Assembly (NCBI GenBank): GCA_963695405.1
Contig: CAVOGJ010000015.1
Coordinates: 620,001-684,000 of the forward strand
Direction: 5' to 3'
DNA: 64,000 nucleotides
Source of the DNA: CAVOGJ01 sp963695405
GTDB lineage: Bacteria; Planctomycetota; Planctomycetia; Pirellulales; Pirellulaceae
Of this stretch, positions 1-9,385 are shown piece after piece (position 1 is the first letter of the stretch; each line of letters starts with the position of its first letter). Made by a program: the position numbers and the translations under genes. The notes beneath the pieces were generated by a model that was not told the origin of the DNA, made no database searches, and saw nothing but the letters and a program-made list of their open reading frames with translations.

Positions 1-924
1 CCATCCTCGATCCGGACGCGGACAACGTGAATTGGTTACGAGAGTCGTCCGCCTTGGCGCTCGGCGGCACGACGATGCGGTCGCCGCTGCACAACACAGT
101 GAACCGTCCGGTCGACCCGCACGAATCGCTGCTCGTGTATGACATCGAGTTTCAGCAAGAGGGTACTTACACCGCCTACTATCGGGGTCGCGGATTTGAC
201 GGTGGTTCGGATAGCATCTACGTGGCCGATGATTTCGGCATCGATCCGGAAGTTCGTTGAAGTGCTGTCGAATGACGGTGTTTATGCCTGGGAAGTGGGT
301 GGTACGTTTCAAATCACGGCTGCGGATATTAGTGTGCCACTCGAGTTTCGCGTGGGAACTCGGGAGCGATTCGCCGACTTTGACGCTTTCGTGTTCCATC
401 AAAATTCGGCTTTAAGTGATGCGGAACTCGATGCGCTCTTTGGTGTTGATTGTCGGATCGATTTCAATGCCGACGGTCAGGTAGATTGCGTCGATGTCGA
501 TCTTCTCGTGGCGGAGATCGTGGTAGGCGGCGATTCGGAAGCGTTCGACTTGACGGGCGACGGGCTGGTGGACCAGGCGGATTTGGCCAGTTGGTTGCTG
601 CACGCCGGTAGCATCAACATCAGCCTCGGCAGCAGTTATCTGTTCGGAGACGCCAATCTGGACGGGATCGTCGATACATCCGATTTCAATGTCTGGAATA
701 CGAACAAGTTTGCGAGTGGCGGTGCCTGGTGTTCAGGAGACTTTAACGCCGATGGCGTTGTTGACGCTTCCGACTTCAACTTGTGGAATCAGAACAAGTT
801 TCAATCGGCTTTCCCGGCGGTGCCTGAACCGAGCAGTCGGTGGCTCGGGATCTGGGCTGCCCTGGCGATCACGCTTCGTCAACGCCGAATCGTTCGCAAT
901 ATTTTTCGTAAGGCACGACAATGA
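1..924 (+). CDS. Dockerin-type PEP-CTERM surface protein, 5' partial, frameshifted
   Basis: The 3' end of a secreted protein that begins before the window. From base 3 one frame reads to a TGA at 258-260. The frame one base over continues the same protein (from about FVEVLSND) to 924, so a single-base indel lies near 250-260. The downstream part has Ca-binding dockerin-like loops (DFNADGQVD, DLTGDGLVD, GDANLDGIVD, GDFNADGVVD) and ends with a PEP-CTERM tail: VPEPSS, a hydrophobic stretch, then RQRR. In this family the tail directs export and sorting to the cell surface. The stop overlaps the next ATG by 4 bp (ATGA), so the two genes may be co-transcribed. The upstream domain is not recognised. 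Confidence 0.75.
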
Positions 925-1829
925 CCGAAATGACCGCAGTTGACCGCAGGCAGTTTCTACGAACCGGGGCCGTGGTTGCGGCCGGCATCGCCTGTCAGCC
1001 CCTCAGTACGGCTTTGGCTCAGAGTGGTGGGCCGACACGACCGAAGATCTGCGCCTTTACTAAATTCTTGCAGGATTTGAGCTACAACGAACTCGCGAAA
1101 ACGATCAAAGAACTCGGCTTTGATGGCGTGGAAGCCACGGTTCGCAAGGGTGGTCACGTCGAACCGGAACGCGTCGCTGACGACCTGCCAAAAATGGTGG
1201 AAGCGTTACGCAACCAAGACGTCGAAATCGTTGCGATGGCGACCGACGTGTGTGCTGCCGACCCGCTTTCTGAGAAAGTCCTGCGAACGGCCGTGGGTCT
1301 GGGCGTACCTTGGTATCGCATGGGTTTCTACCAGTACGATCCACATCGCCCCATCCTCAAGCAACTCGACGAATTGCGGCCTCAAGTCGGCGAGTTGGCG
1401 GAACTGAACCGTGAGTTGGGCGTTCAGGGCTTGTATCAGAATCACTCCGACGCCAAATACGTCGGGGCCACCCTCTGGGACTTGCACTACGTAATCCGCG
1501 ATCTGCCGGCCGCCGATATTGGATCCGCCTTTGATATTCGACATGCGACCATCGAGGCAGGACTGTCGTGGCCTGTGCTGTTCAAGCTAATGCGGCCTCA
1601 CGTGGGTGCGGTGTTCGTGAAGGATTTTCAATGGAAGGGCAAGAAGGCGGAACACGTCCCGCTTGGGACCGGTCGCGTCGATCCAAAATTCTTCGATTTG
1701 CTCCGTGAGTCGGAGTTTGCCGGCCCGTTCTCGCTACATGTCGAATACGTGGGGACGAAAGGGCCGCAGCCGAATATCGAAGCGCTTCGACGGGACCTGA
1801 ACGTCCTACAAGGCTGGTTAGCGGGGTGA
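921..1829 (+). CDS. Tat-exported sugar phosphate isomerase/epimerase-like TIM-barrel protein
   Basis: 302 aa. The N-terminus has a twin-arginine signal (DRRQFLRTG, Arg9-Arg10, then an Ala-rich hydrophobic segment and an AQS-like cleavage region). The rest resembles the xylose isomerase-like/AP endonuclease 2 TIM barrel: GFDGVEATV near the start, a central YQNHSD, then FDIRHA and VFVKDF, where acidic and His residues of the family bind metal. Such proteins usually isomerise or epimerise sugars; the substrate cannot be predicted. The ATG at 921 overlaps the preceding stop, and Met4 is an alternative start. Its tail converges with the minus-strand acyltransferase, overlapping by 12 bp. Confidence 0.8.
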   Translation: MTEMTAVDRRQFLRTGAVVAAGIACQPLSTALAQSGGPTRPKICAFTKFLQDLSYNELAKTIKELGFDGVEATVRKGGHVEPERVADDLPKMVEALRNQDVEIVAMATDVCAADPLSEKVLRTAVGLGVPWYRMGFYQYDPHRPILKQLDELRPQVGELAELNRELGVQGLYQNHSDAKYVGATLWDLHYVIRDLPAADIGSAFDIRHATIEAGLSWPVLFKLMRPHVGAVFVKDFQWKGKKAEHVPLGTGRVDPKFFDLLRESEFAGPFSLHVEYVGTKGPQPNIEALRRDLNVLQGWLAG

Positions 1830-2987
1830 ATTGGCCAGCAGCCAGTCCTCGAGGGTCACATGCCGTAGTCGGGGCGCTCGCAACAAGGCGGTTCGTTTCG
1901 GTAGCAAATTGTTCAGCCACGGGCGATTCACAATCCCGGAGAGCGCCCGCATGCGAACGCTGTCTCGCGTTTGATTCGCGACATTTAGTGCCAGACGATC
2001 GAACGTGGCCGGGATAATGTTGGGTTCGGGGCCTACGTGCACGACCGTTTCGATACCAGCGCTCAAGGTATAGACGACAGCGTCCCACAATCGTTGTGGG
2101 CAGTCGATCCATCGACCAAATAGGTTCCGCGTATTGGATCCGTCGTAAGCGATCGTTCCCGTCACCAGAGAGAAAACGGGCAAAGTGGGGCGAATCATCC
2201 GCGTTGGCATCGCATGCATCAGGCGTTGCGATCGCTCGACGATATTTCGCTCCCAGACGATGGGCGTATGCAACGGAGGCCAACGATGATCGTTGCGGCG
2301 CAAATAAACGCGTTCACTGGAAAGGGACGCTTTTCTTCGCGAGAAGAGCTTCATGGCCTGAGCTTGGCCGATGAGCAACAGGGAATTGGGTGCCAGGTAG
2401 GCAGATACTCCAACGACGCCCTGCCCCATTTCGTTGACTTCTTGACAGAGGCGGCTCACGGACGATTCATCGAGGCTTCCTCGACGGGAGAAGACGACGG
2501 CCAGTGTCACATCGGCAGCGAGCGCGACGCAGTCTTCCGACATTTCCAGGGGTATACGCAAGGCGGCTTCCATGTCCAGAACCTGTCCAGCCACGACCGC
2601 GGCGATTTCACCCAAGCTGAATCCGTAGGCAACCTGTGCCTGATTTACTTCGATACCGAAACGTTGTCGCAGTATTTCGAGCTGCGCCATTTCCGTAGCG
2701 ATGACTAGCGAAATTGCCTCGTCGTAGGTGGCCAGTGACGTTTCCCGACGTTCGACCAGCCGTCGTCGCAAGTCGATCGGTCGGCGTTTGATTTCAGAGC
2801 AAATTCGGGATCCACGGCAGAGGAACTCGGTCAGCAATGGCTCATAGGCCGGTACATCAAGCAGCTCGGGGCTGCGACCGAGGTTCGTAACGTTATAACC
2901 GCGAAAAGCCAAAGCGGTGGAACCCAGGGCGGCTTGGAATCGCTCGGGGGTGAACGGAGCCGGCTTGCGATGTGTCACTTCGGCCAT
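1818..2987 (-). CDS. FabD-like acyltransferase (malonyltransferase fold)
   Basis: 389 aa. The nucleophile elbow reads GFSLGE, matching the GHSLGE consensus of acyl-carrier-protein malonyltransferases with catalytic Ser retained. A His in PPLHTPIV about 120 residues later fits the second catalytic residue. The family moves acyl groups from CoA to a carrier-protein thiol. At 389 aa it is longer than typical FabD (about 310), with about 50 extra residues at each end. No acyl carrier protein or ketosynthase lies beside it, so it could belong to a dispersed lipid or polyketide pathway. It is convergent with the gene ending at 1829. Confidence 0.7.
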   Translation of the reverse strand: MAEVTHRKPAPFTPERFQAALGSTALAFRGYNVTNLGRSPELLDVPAYEPLLTEFLCRGSRICSEIKRRPIDLRRRLVERRETSLATYDEAISLVIATEMAQLEILRQRFGIEVNQAQVAYGFSLGEIAAVVAGQVLDMEAALRIPLEMSEDCVALAADVTLAVVFSRRGSLDESSVSRLCQEVNEMGQGVVGVSAYLAPNSLLLIGQAQAMKLFSRRKASLSSERVYLRRNDHRWPPLHTPIVWERNIVERSQRLMHAMPTRMIRPTLPVFSLVTGTIAYDGSNTRNLFGRWIDCPQRLWDAVVYTLSAGIETVVHVGPEPNIIPATFDRLALNVANQTRDSVRMRALSGIVNRPWLNNLLPKRTALLRAPRLRHVTLEDWLLANSPR

Positions 2988-3261
2988 GGCGTTTGTTTTT
3001 CGGGTCGGGAGAAGTTGATCGGCTGGGTGTACGAGAAACTTCCTTCACACCACCGGGCGTGGTCATCGCGAAGATCATTCCCGCAGTCTTCGGCGAATTA
3101 TGTGCCTGTCGTGTCTGCCTCTCGAAATCGTATCGACCGTTGTAAGTGGCCGGTCTCAATCGTTTCTGGCGACGGCCAGGCCGTTTCTCGGGGTGGTCGA
3201 TTCATTTAGAATGACCGCCACGGACCGCATGAGAAAAAGATAGCTCACAGAAGTTGTATCC

Positions 3262-4083
3262 ATGACGCAAGACGCCGACGAGCCATCGATCTGCCGGCGG
3301 GAATTGGCTGGAAAAACCGCCGTTGTGACCGGTTCGTCCAGCGGAATCGGCCGCGCCATCGCCCTCGAATTCGCGAGGGCCGGAGCATTCGTGCGATTGC
3401 ACGCTGGCAGCAACGAGGATGGTTTGCGGGATGCGGTCGCGGCATGCGTCGCTGCAGGCGGTTCCGCGGATTTTCAATTGGGTGATTTGGCGACGACGCG
3501 AGGCCAGGATGCCTTTGCGGATCACTGTTTGAGTCAACTGCCGCCCGTCGATATCTGGGTCAACAACGCCGGTGCCGATGTGCTGACCGGGGCAGCGGCT
3601 CGCGGGTCATTCGAACAGAAACTCGACTCGCTTTGGGCCGTGGATGTCGTGGCGACCATACGCTTGGCGCGCAGGATCGGCTTGCAGATGCAGTCGCGGG
3701 GCGGCCTCATCCTGAATATGGGGTGGGACCAGGCGGTGACCGGGCAAGCCGGCGACAGCGGACAGATGTTCGCCGCGGCCAAGGCGGCTGTGATGGGTTT
3801 CTCACTTAGTTTGGCACGTTCACTGGCGCCACGTGTGCGGGTGAATTGCCTGGCGCCAGGCTGGATCAAGACAAAGTGGGGCTCCGCCACCAACGAATAT
3901 TGGGATCTGCGGGCTCGGGGTGAGTCGCTACTGGGGCGGTGGGGAACGCCGGAGGATGTCGCATCGATGGCCCGTTTTCTCGCTGCGCCGTCGGGAGCCT
4001 TTGTTAACGGCCAAATCATACCCATCAATGGCGGCAGCCAACCATGGCCTTCGTCAACGGTGATCCCTCCACCGAGCCCGTAG
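3262..4083 (+). CDS. SDR-family protein with altered active site
   Basis: 273 aa Rossmann-fold short-chain dehydrogenase/reductase. The nucleotide-binding TGSSSGIG is at residues 24-31 and the structural motif is VNNAGAD. The family's catalytic YxxxK reads FAAAK, and the usual active-site Ser position, 13 residues earlier, is Gln. Only the Lys and the NNAG Asn survive. It is the first gene of the cluster with the DHPS-like protein and pabBA-mptG, so a role in pterin handling is plausible but is inference. It may bind NAD(P)H without classical SDR catalysis or use another chemistry. The C-terminus (ING near the end, then a Pro/Ser-rich tail) is complete. Confidence 0.8.
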   Translation: MTQDADEPSICRRELAGKTAVVTGSSSGIGRAIALEFARAGAFVRLHAGSNEDGLRDAVAACVAAGGSADFQLGDLATTRGQDAFADHCLSQLPPVDIWVNNAGADVLTGAAARGSFEQKLDSLWAVDVVATIRLARRIGLQMQSRGGLILNMGWDQAVTGQAGDSGQMFAAAKAAVMGFSLSLARSLAPRVRVNCLAPGWIKTKWGSATNEYWDLRARGESLLGRWGTPEDVASMARFLAAPSGAFVNGQIIPINGGSQPWPSSTVIPPPSP

Positions 4084-4143
4084 ACGCGGATCGTGCGCGC
4101 TGTAAGGTATCCGTCCCATCCAGTGGTCTTGAGGAACCCCGCT

Positions 4144-5571
4144 ATGCCGCCCGGTACATCGGAATCTTTGCTTCGGCAGGAATATCGCCGACCTCATTTT
4201 GTTACCGGAAAGCTGGCCGCTCCGTCGCTTCGTAGAACGCTCGAATCGATGGCCGCCGCAGGCGGCTTCAAATGGACCTTGGAGGTTTTGCCGATCACCG
4301 TAGCGGCGCTGATGACGCCTGCGTGGATTGCCAGGCACATTCACGTGCCGGCCGATGCAACCGTCGTCATTTTGCCCGGTTACTGTGGAGGCGATTTGAC
4401 ACCTCTGAAAGCCACGGTCCATGTGCCGGTGGAATGCGGTCCGCGCGACCTGCATGGGCTACCGGAATTCTTCGGCCAGCGCCCCCACCGCGAGGGTTTT
4501 GGCGCCTTCGATATCGAAATCATCGCCGAAGTGAATCACGCGCCTCGTCAGCCGCTGGATGCCACGGTCGCGATGGCCAAGCGTTACGTGGCCGACGGCG
4601 CGGATATTGTCGACATTGGGTGCGACCCGGCCGATACCTGGCCCGGGTTGGGCGACTGCGTGTCACGCCTGCGCGACCTTGGTTTGCGGGTTTCCGTGGA
4701 CAGCATGAATGTGGCCGAAATCTCGGCTGCGGTCGCAGCCGGAGCCGAACTGGTACTGTCGGTCAACTCACAGAACCTCGCATCCGCCGCCGACTGGGGT
4801 TGCGAGGTCGTCGTCATCCCGGACGATCCCAAAACGCTTGCCGGGCTGGATCGGTCGATCGAATTTCTGGTGAAAGGCAACATCTCGTTTCGCATTGACC
4901 CGATTCTCGAGCCGATCGGTTTCGGGTTTGCCGACAGCCTTGGGCGTTACTTAGAAATCCGCCGCCGGTATCCGGACGCAAGAATGATGATGGGGATCGG
5001 TAATCTCACCGAATTGACCGAGTGCGATTCCGCGGCCATTAACACGCTGCTGCTAGGATTCTGTCAGGAAATCGCAGTGCAAAGCGTACTCACGACCGAA
5101 GTCATCTCCTGGGCGGCGACAAGTGTCCGTGAATGCGACGTGGCCCGCCGACTTGCCTATTACGCCGTCTCGCAGGCAACCTTGCCTAAACACCTGAACG
5201 CCGGACTGGTGATGTTGCGCAGTCTGCGGCGGTATGATCATGGGGAAGCATACCTGACCCAACTGGCGGACGAAGTGCGAGATGCAAATTATCGGTTGTT
5301 CGCCGAGTCCGGACAGATCCACGCGGTGTCGAAACAAACATACTGCCATGACGCAGATCCCTTTCGGCTCTTTGAGCAATTGACGCGGAAGGGGCCTGCA
5401 GCGATTGATCCGGCGCACGCCTTCTACCTGGGCTACGAAATGTGCAAGGCATCGATTGCATTGACCTTGGAAAAAAATTACGAACAGGACGAGGCATTGG
5501 ACTGGGGACTTCTGACCGTGGAAGAGGCCAGCCATCGACTGATGCGGGGTCGTACGCACCCCAAGGCCTAG
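4144..5571 (+). CDS. Dihydropteroate synthase-like protein of the H4MPT clusters
   Basis: About 475 aa. The ATG at 4144 is preferred over the upstream GTG at 4093 because GAGGAA precedes it by about 6 nt. The central part resembles the dihydropteroate synthase TIM barrel (IIAEVNHA, YVADGADIVDIGCDPADTW, LRVSVDSMN). Extra N- and C-terminal domains match archaeal-type DHPS-related proteins rather than FolP (about 280 aa). These proteins accompany methanopterin genes in archaea and in H4MPT-containing bacteria; the exact reaction is not settled. A role in joining or processing the pterin and arylamine moieties of H4MPT is inferred from neighbours mptG and pabBA. Confidence 0.8.
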   Translation: MPPGTSESLLRQEYRRPHFVTGKLAAPSLRRTLESMAAAGGFKWTLEVLPITVAALMTPAWIARHIHVPADATVVILPGYCGGDLTPLKATVHVPVECGPRDLHGLPEFFGQRPHREGFGAFDIEIIAEVNHAPRQPLDATVAMAKRYVADGADIVDIGCDPADTWPGLGDCVSRLRDLGLRVSVDSMNVAEISAAVAAGAELVLSVNSQNLASAADWGCEVVVIPDDPKTLAGLDRSIEFLVKGNISFRIDPILEPIGFGFADSLGRYLEIRRRYPDARMMMGIGNLTELTECDSAAINTLLLGFCQEIAVQSVLTTEVISWAATSVRECDVARRLAYYAVSQATLPKHLNAGLVMLRSLRRYDHGEAYLTQLADEVRDANYRLFAESGQIHAVSKQTYCHDADPFRLFEQLTRKGPAAIDPAHAFYLGYEMCKASIALTLEKNYEQDEALDWGLLTVEEASHRLMRGRTHPKA

Positions 5572-5684
5572 CCGGCCAGCACATGAACGTCTGCCACGGA
5601 GGAAAATGGCCCGGCGATGGGAACGGATCTGATACAGCCAGAGAAGCCATGCGGTGTTTCCGCGAGGCAAGCATGTGTCATGCA

Positions 5685-7118
5685 ATGAAGACGAACATAG
5701 TGGAAGACATGAGCGCTGACAGGTTGCCGGTGGTCATACAACTCGCAGCGGGCGGGTCCGCTGAGCAGGCGTTTGCGCGACTTGCCACGAAGCCGCATTG
5801 CCTGTTTCTTGACAGTTCCTTGCGTCACCCCGAGCGAGGCAGATATTCGTATGTAACCGCCGATCCCTTCAAGGTTTTGCATGTGCCGGCCGGTACGGAC
5901 CGGGGGCTGCAATCGTTGCGACAGAGCCTGGGCGATTTTCGTATTCCCTTCCGCGGTGATCTGCCACCTTTTCAAGGCGGCGCGGCCGGCGTGCTGACTT
6001 ACGAGTTTGGACAGGCTTTGGAGCGTCTGCCGGTATCGCTGCATGACGAGTTCGCATTGCCGTGGGTAACGATGGGACTCTACGACGTTGTGCTGGCTTT
6101 TGACCATCAGGCGCAAACCGCATCCTTAATTTCGCAAGGATTCCCAGAGCGAGAGCCGGCGAGCCGCCGCGAACGGGCCGCCGCCCGAGCGGCCGAGTTT
6201 CTAAGATGGCTGGACGAGCCCGTTTGCTTGCCGAAGCCAATCAGCTTCAATGCCGGTAACGCCTGTGGTATTTCGAGCCGCCTCGTGCCTTGCGGCCGGC
6301 GCCCAGGCGTCATGAGCAACTTTACCGCGAGCGAGTATCAGGCCGCTGTTCAACAGGCGATCGAGTATATTCGCGCCGGAGACATTTTTCAGGTGAATCT
6401 CTCGCAACGTTTGCTGCAACCGTCGTCCGATCACGCCGTGCGACTGTACCTGCGGATGCGGACGCGAACGCCGGCCACGTTCGCCGGCTATTTTGACGCG
6501 GGAGATTGGCAGGTTATCAGCGCATCACCGGAACGATTTGTGCTCGTCGAACGCGACGAGGTGGAAGCGCGGCCCATTAAGGGCACGCGTCGGCGCACAC
6601 GGCAACCTGAGGCCGACTTGTTTGCCGGCGATGAACTGCTGGCGAGCGACAAGGATCGTAGCGAGAATGTGATGATTGTCGACTTGCTGCGTAACGATTT
6701 GTCCCGCGTTTGCAAGCCCGCGAGTGTGCACGTGCCTCAGCTTTGCGGACTCGAATCTTTCGGATATGTCCAGCACCTCGTCTCTGCGGTGCGCGGCCAG
6801 TTGGCGGAGGGAACCGATTGCCTCGACGTCTTGGCCGCATCTTATCCCGGTGGTTCCATTACTGGTGCTCCGAAACCGCGGGCGATGGAGATCATTACCG
6901 AATTGGAACAGGTTGCGCGAGGAGCGTACTGTGGCTCCTTGGGTTACATCAGTTGGAACGGATGCATGGACATGAATATCCTCATCCGCACTTTGACGGC
7001 TTCTCGCGGATGGTGGCAATTTCCCGTCGGCGGCGGCATTGTGGCGGGCTCCAGTCCGGCAGCCGAATATGAGGAAACCTGGCACAAGGCAACTGGCGTT
7101 CTGGCGGCACTGCAATGA
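5685..7118 (+). CDS. pabB: Aminodeoxychorismate synthase component I
   Basis: Chorismate-binding enzyme that, with ammonia from PabA, makes 4-amino-4-deoxychorismate. Family motifs: GDIFQVNLSQR, ISASPERF, and the terminal GGSITGAPKPRAMEII and GGGIVAGSSPAAEYEE blocks. The active-site motif reads PIKGTRRR; the Lys is diagnostic of PabB, whereas anthranilate synthase TrpE has PIAGT. The open frame extends upstream to 5442 inside the previous gene. ATG at 5685 is chosen because similarity begins just after it; 5649 and 5709 are alternatives. It overlaps pabA by 4 bp. No separate lyase (pabC) is visible. The product feeds folate or, given mptG nearby, H4MPT. Confidence 0.88.
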   Translation: MKTNIVEDMSADRLPVVIQLAAGGSAEQAFARLATKPHCLFLDSSLRHPERGRYSYVTADPFKVLHVPAGTDRGLQSLRQSLGDFRIPFRGDLPPFQGGAAGVLTYEFGQALERLPVSLHDEFALPWVTMGLYDVVLAFDHQAQTASLISQGFPEREPASRRERAAARAAEFLRWLDEPVCLPKPISFNAGNACGISSRLVPCGRRPGVMSNFTASEYQAAVQQAIEYIRAGDIFQVNLSQRLLQPSSDHAVRLYLRMRTRTPATFAGYFDAGDWQVISASPERFVLVERDEVEARPIKGTRRRTRQPEADLFAGDELLASDKDRSENVMIVDLLRNDLSRVCKPASVHVPQLCGLESFGYVQHLVSAVRGQLAEGTDCLDVLAASYPGGSITGAPKPRAMEIITELEQVARGAYCGSLGYISWNGCMDMNILIRTLTASRGWWQFPVGGGIVAGSSPAAEYEETWHKATGVLAALQ

Positions 7119-7774
7119 TTCTATTGATCGATAACTACGATAGCTTTGTGCACAATCTGGCGCGATACGTCCGGCTGCTGGGACCATCGACGCTCGTGCT
7201 GCGGAATGATGAGGTCCTTCCGCACGAGATCGAGTCACTTGATCCGTCGGCGATCATCTTGTCACCTGGGCCGTGTACTCCGGACCAGGCAGGCGAGTCG
7301 AGCCACATCGTCAAGCGTTACGCCGCCTCGATTCCCATCCTGGGCGTTTGCCTCGGACATCAAATCATTGTGCAAACATTCGGTGGGCGGGTATGCCGAT
7401 CGGATGCTCCGGTCCACGGGATGGCATGCGATATCTATCACGATGGACGCGAGGAGTTTGTCGGCCTTGAAAGCCCGTTTTCGGCAGGGCGATATCATTC
7501 GCTGCAAGCCCAGCGGGAGGAGCTGCCCGCTTGCCTGGAGGTTTCGGCTTGGACGGATACCGGCGTGATCATGGGCGTACGACATCGGCACTATCGCGTG
7601 ATTGGCTGGCAATTTCATCCAGAGTCCATCCTGACGCCGTCCGGTCTACAACTGCTACATAATTTCCTGCAACTGGCCGGCCTGATGACGACAGCGAAGC
7701 GAGTCTTCTCGGACGAACTACCCGGCAGCGGGGGCAACGAAAAGACGTTGCCGACGCTTCCTGTGACCTTTTAA
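7115..7774 (+). CDS. pabA: Aminodeoxychorismate synthase glutamine amidotransferase subunit
   Basis: 219 aa class I glutamine amidotransferase. DNYDSFVHNLARY opens the protein, the nucleophile is in GVCLGHQ, and the His/Glu pair is in HPESILT. It hydrolyses glutamine and channels ammonia to PabB. The ATG overlaps the pabB stop (ATGA), indicating translational coupling. On sequence alone PabA and TrpG are hard to separate; the fused order with a PIKGT-type PabB supports PabA. The last 35 residues (Gly/Ser-rich) go beyond the usual end of the family. Confidence 0.88.
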   Translation: MILLIDNYDSFVHNLARYVRLLGPSTLVLRNDEVLPHEIESLDPSAIILSPGPCTPDQAGESSHIVKRYAASIPILGVCLGHQIIVQTFGGRVCRSDAPVHGMACDIYHDGREEFVGLESPFSAGRYHSLQAQREELPACLEVSAWTDTGVIMGVRHRHYRVIGWQFHPESILTPSGLQLLHNFLQLAGLMTTAKRVFSDELPGSGGNEKTLPTLPVTF

Positions 7775-7803
7775 CCAGGATACCGCACGTCGCGGGCGCG
7801 GCC

Positions 7804-8385
7804 ATGATACTTGAAGGCATCGTCACTACGATTAACCCGGATGGTGGTACGAATGTGTCGCCAATGGGCCCGCGGATAGAGGACGACGAATTTGGTTCGT
7901 TTGTGTTACGGCCGTTTCAGACATCCGCGACGTTTGCCAATCTCAAACGGTGTCGCCAGGGAGTCTTGCACGTGACGGACGATGTCGAATTGATCTCCGC
8001 CGCTGCGATTGGATGTCTGGCGAAACCGCCACCCACTCGACCAGCGGAAAAGGTGGACGGGCGGATCCTCGTGGACGCCTGCCGCTGGTACGCATTCACG
8101 GTACAATCGTGGGATGAATCCGAGTCGCGGGCCACCATCCGTTGCACGACGATCGATTCAGGGCATGTTCGCGATTTTTGGGGATTTTGCCGTGCCAAGC
8201 ACGCAGTCATCGAAGCTGCGATTCTGGCGACGAGAACTGACTATCTCCTAGCTGCTGATATCCGTTCAAAATTTAGCGACTTGTCGATCATTGTTGACAA
8301 GACGGGGGGACCGTTGGAACGCCGCGCCTTTGCGATGTTGGATGATTACGTGCGTGACGAATTCCGAAAGCAGGGATCGCGATGA
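7804..8385 (+). CDS. DUF447 family protein, H4MPT-cluster associated
   Basis: 193 aa. It begins MILEGIVTTINPDGGTNVSP, typical of DUF447, a flavin-reductase-like split-barrel family of unknown reaction repeatedly found with tetrahydromethanopterin genes in archaea, methylotrophs and planctomycetes. It lies 30 bp after pabA and overlaps mptG by 4 bp, so it is an internal gene of the operon. A redox or flavin-dependent step in H4MPT synthesis or maintenance is the reasonable inference; it is not demonstrated. Confidence 0.82.
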   Translation: MILEGIVTTINPDGGTNVSPMGPRIEDDEFGSFVLRPFQTSATFANLKRCRQGVLHVTDDVELISAAAIGCLAKPPPTRPAEKVDGRILVDACRWYAFTVQSWDESESRATIRCTTIDSGHVRDFWGFCRAKHAVIEAAILATRTDYLLAADIRSKFSDLSIIVDKTGGPLERRAFAMLDDYVRDEFRKQGSR

Positions 8386-9383
8386 TTCAGGAAGGTGTCC
8401 AAGTCGTAGCGCCCGCGCGATTGCACTTTGGCCTGCTATCGTTCGGCACCCCCGCAGCTCGTCGATTTGGCGGCTGTGGCGTCATGCTGTCCGATCCCTG
8501 CGTGCAAATGCGAATCGTGTCATCAACTCATTTTTCCGTGCACGGTCCTTGTTCGCATCGGGTAGCACATTACGCGCGTGCATGGTCACAAAGCACCGGA
8601 TGTCCGCTCAACTGTGAGATTACCGTCGAATCGTCGATTCCCGAGCACGTGGGTCTGGGCGCTGGGACGCAGCTGGCGCTCGCGGTGGCTGCAGGACTCT
8701 TTCGACTCCTTATGCCGGACGAGCCCTTAGTTCCACTGAGGTTGGCGACGAGCGTCGGTCGTGGGCAGCGTTCCGCCGTAGGGACGTACGGGTTCTCGCT
8801 CGGTGGTTTGATCTGCGAACGTGGCAAGTTCCCACACGAGCCGTTAGGCGAGCTCGTGTGTCGACTCGCCATTCCTTCCAGCTGGCGATTCGTGCTGATA
8901 CGGCCGTCCGGCGAGCAAGGCCGGAGTGGTAGCAGCGAACGAGACGCGTTCGCCCAGCTGCCACCGGTGCCGCTCGAGACAACGAGTCAATTGCTGTCGA
9001 TATTGGAACAAGATCTGATCCCAGCTTGTCAGGACGCGGATATTGACCGCCTGGGCTCAGCGATTCACGCATTCGGACGCTTGGCCGGCGATTGTTTTGC
9101 CCCCTGCCAAGGAGGAGCGTTCGCCAACGCGCGAATTGCTCGATTGGTCGAGACCATACGCGAGTTGGGCATTCCGGGCGTCGGACAGAGTTCCTGGGGA
9201 CCCACCGTCTTCGCACTGGTCGATTCTCAGCAGTCGGCTGCTCAGCTTGTCCAGCGCCTTTGCGGCGATGGCGCGGAAACCCATGAGGATGCCCATGAAT
9301 ACCCGTCCTGGGAGTTTACGGTGAGCCCTGCGAACAATGTGGGTGCGAACGTCACGGAACGAGTCACGGTGGAGGAGACCTAG
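8382..9383 (+). CDS. mptG: Beta-ribofuranosylaminobenzene 5'-phosphate (RFAP) synthase
   Basis: 333 aa GHMP-kinase-fold protein. Family features: APARLHFGLLSFG at the start, RRFGGCGVML, and the glycine-rich loop PEHVGLGAGTQLALAVAAG. RFAP synthase condenses 4-aminobenzoate (or 4-hydroxybenzoate in methanogens) with PRPP, releasing CO2 and pyrophosphate. This is the first committed step to the arylamine part of methanopterin. It lies directly downstream of pabBA, which supply 4-aminobenzoate. Its ATG overlaps the DUF447 stop, and pdxJ starts 3 bp after its own stop. It is strong evidence that the organism makes H4MPT. Confidence 0.88.
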   Translation: MIQEGVQVVAPARLHFGLLSFGTPAARRFGGCGVMLSDPCVQMRIVSSTHFSVHGPCSHRVAHYARAWSQSTGCPLNCEITVESSIPEHVGLGAGTQLALAVAAGLFRLLMPDEPLVPLRLATSVGRGQRSAVGTYGFSLGGLICERGKFPHEPLGELVCRLAIPSSWRFVLIRPSGEQGRSGSSERDAFAQLPPVPLETTSQLLSILEQDLIPACQDADIDRLGSAIHAFGRLAGDCFAPCQGGAFANARIARLVETIRELGIPGVGQSSWGPTVFALVDSQQSAAQLVQRLCGDGAETHEDAHEYPSWEFTVSPANNVGANVTERVTVEET

Positions 9384-9385
9384 CC

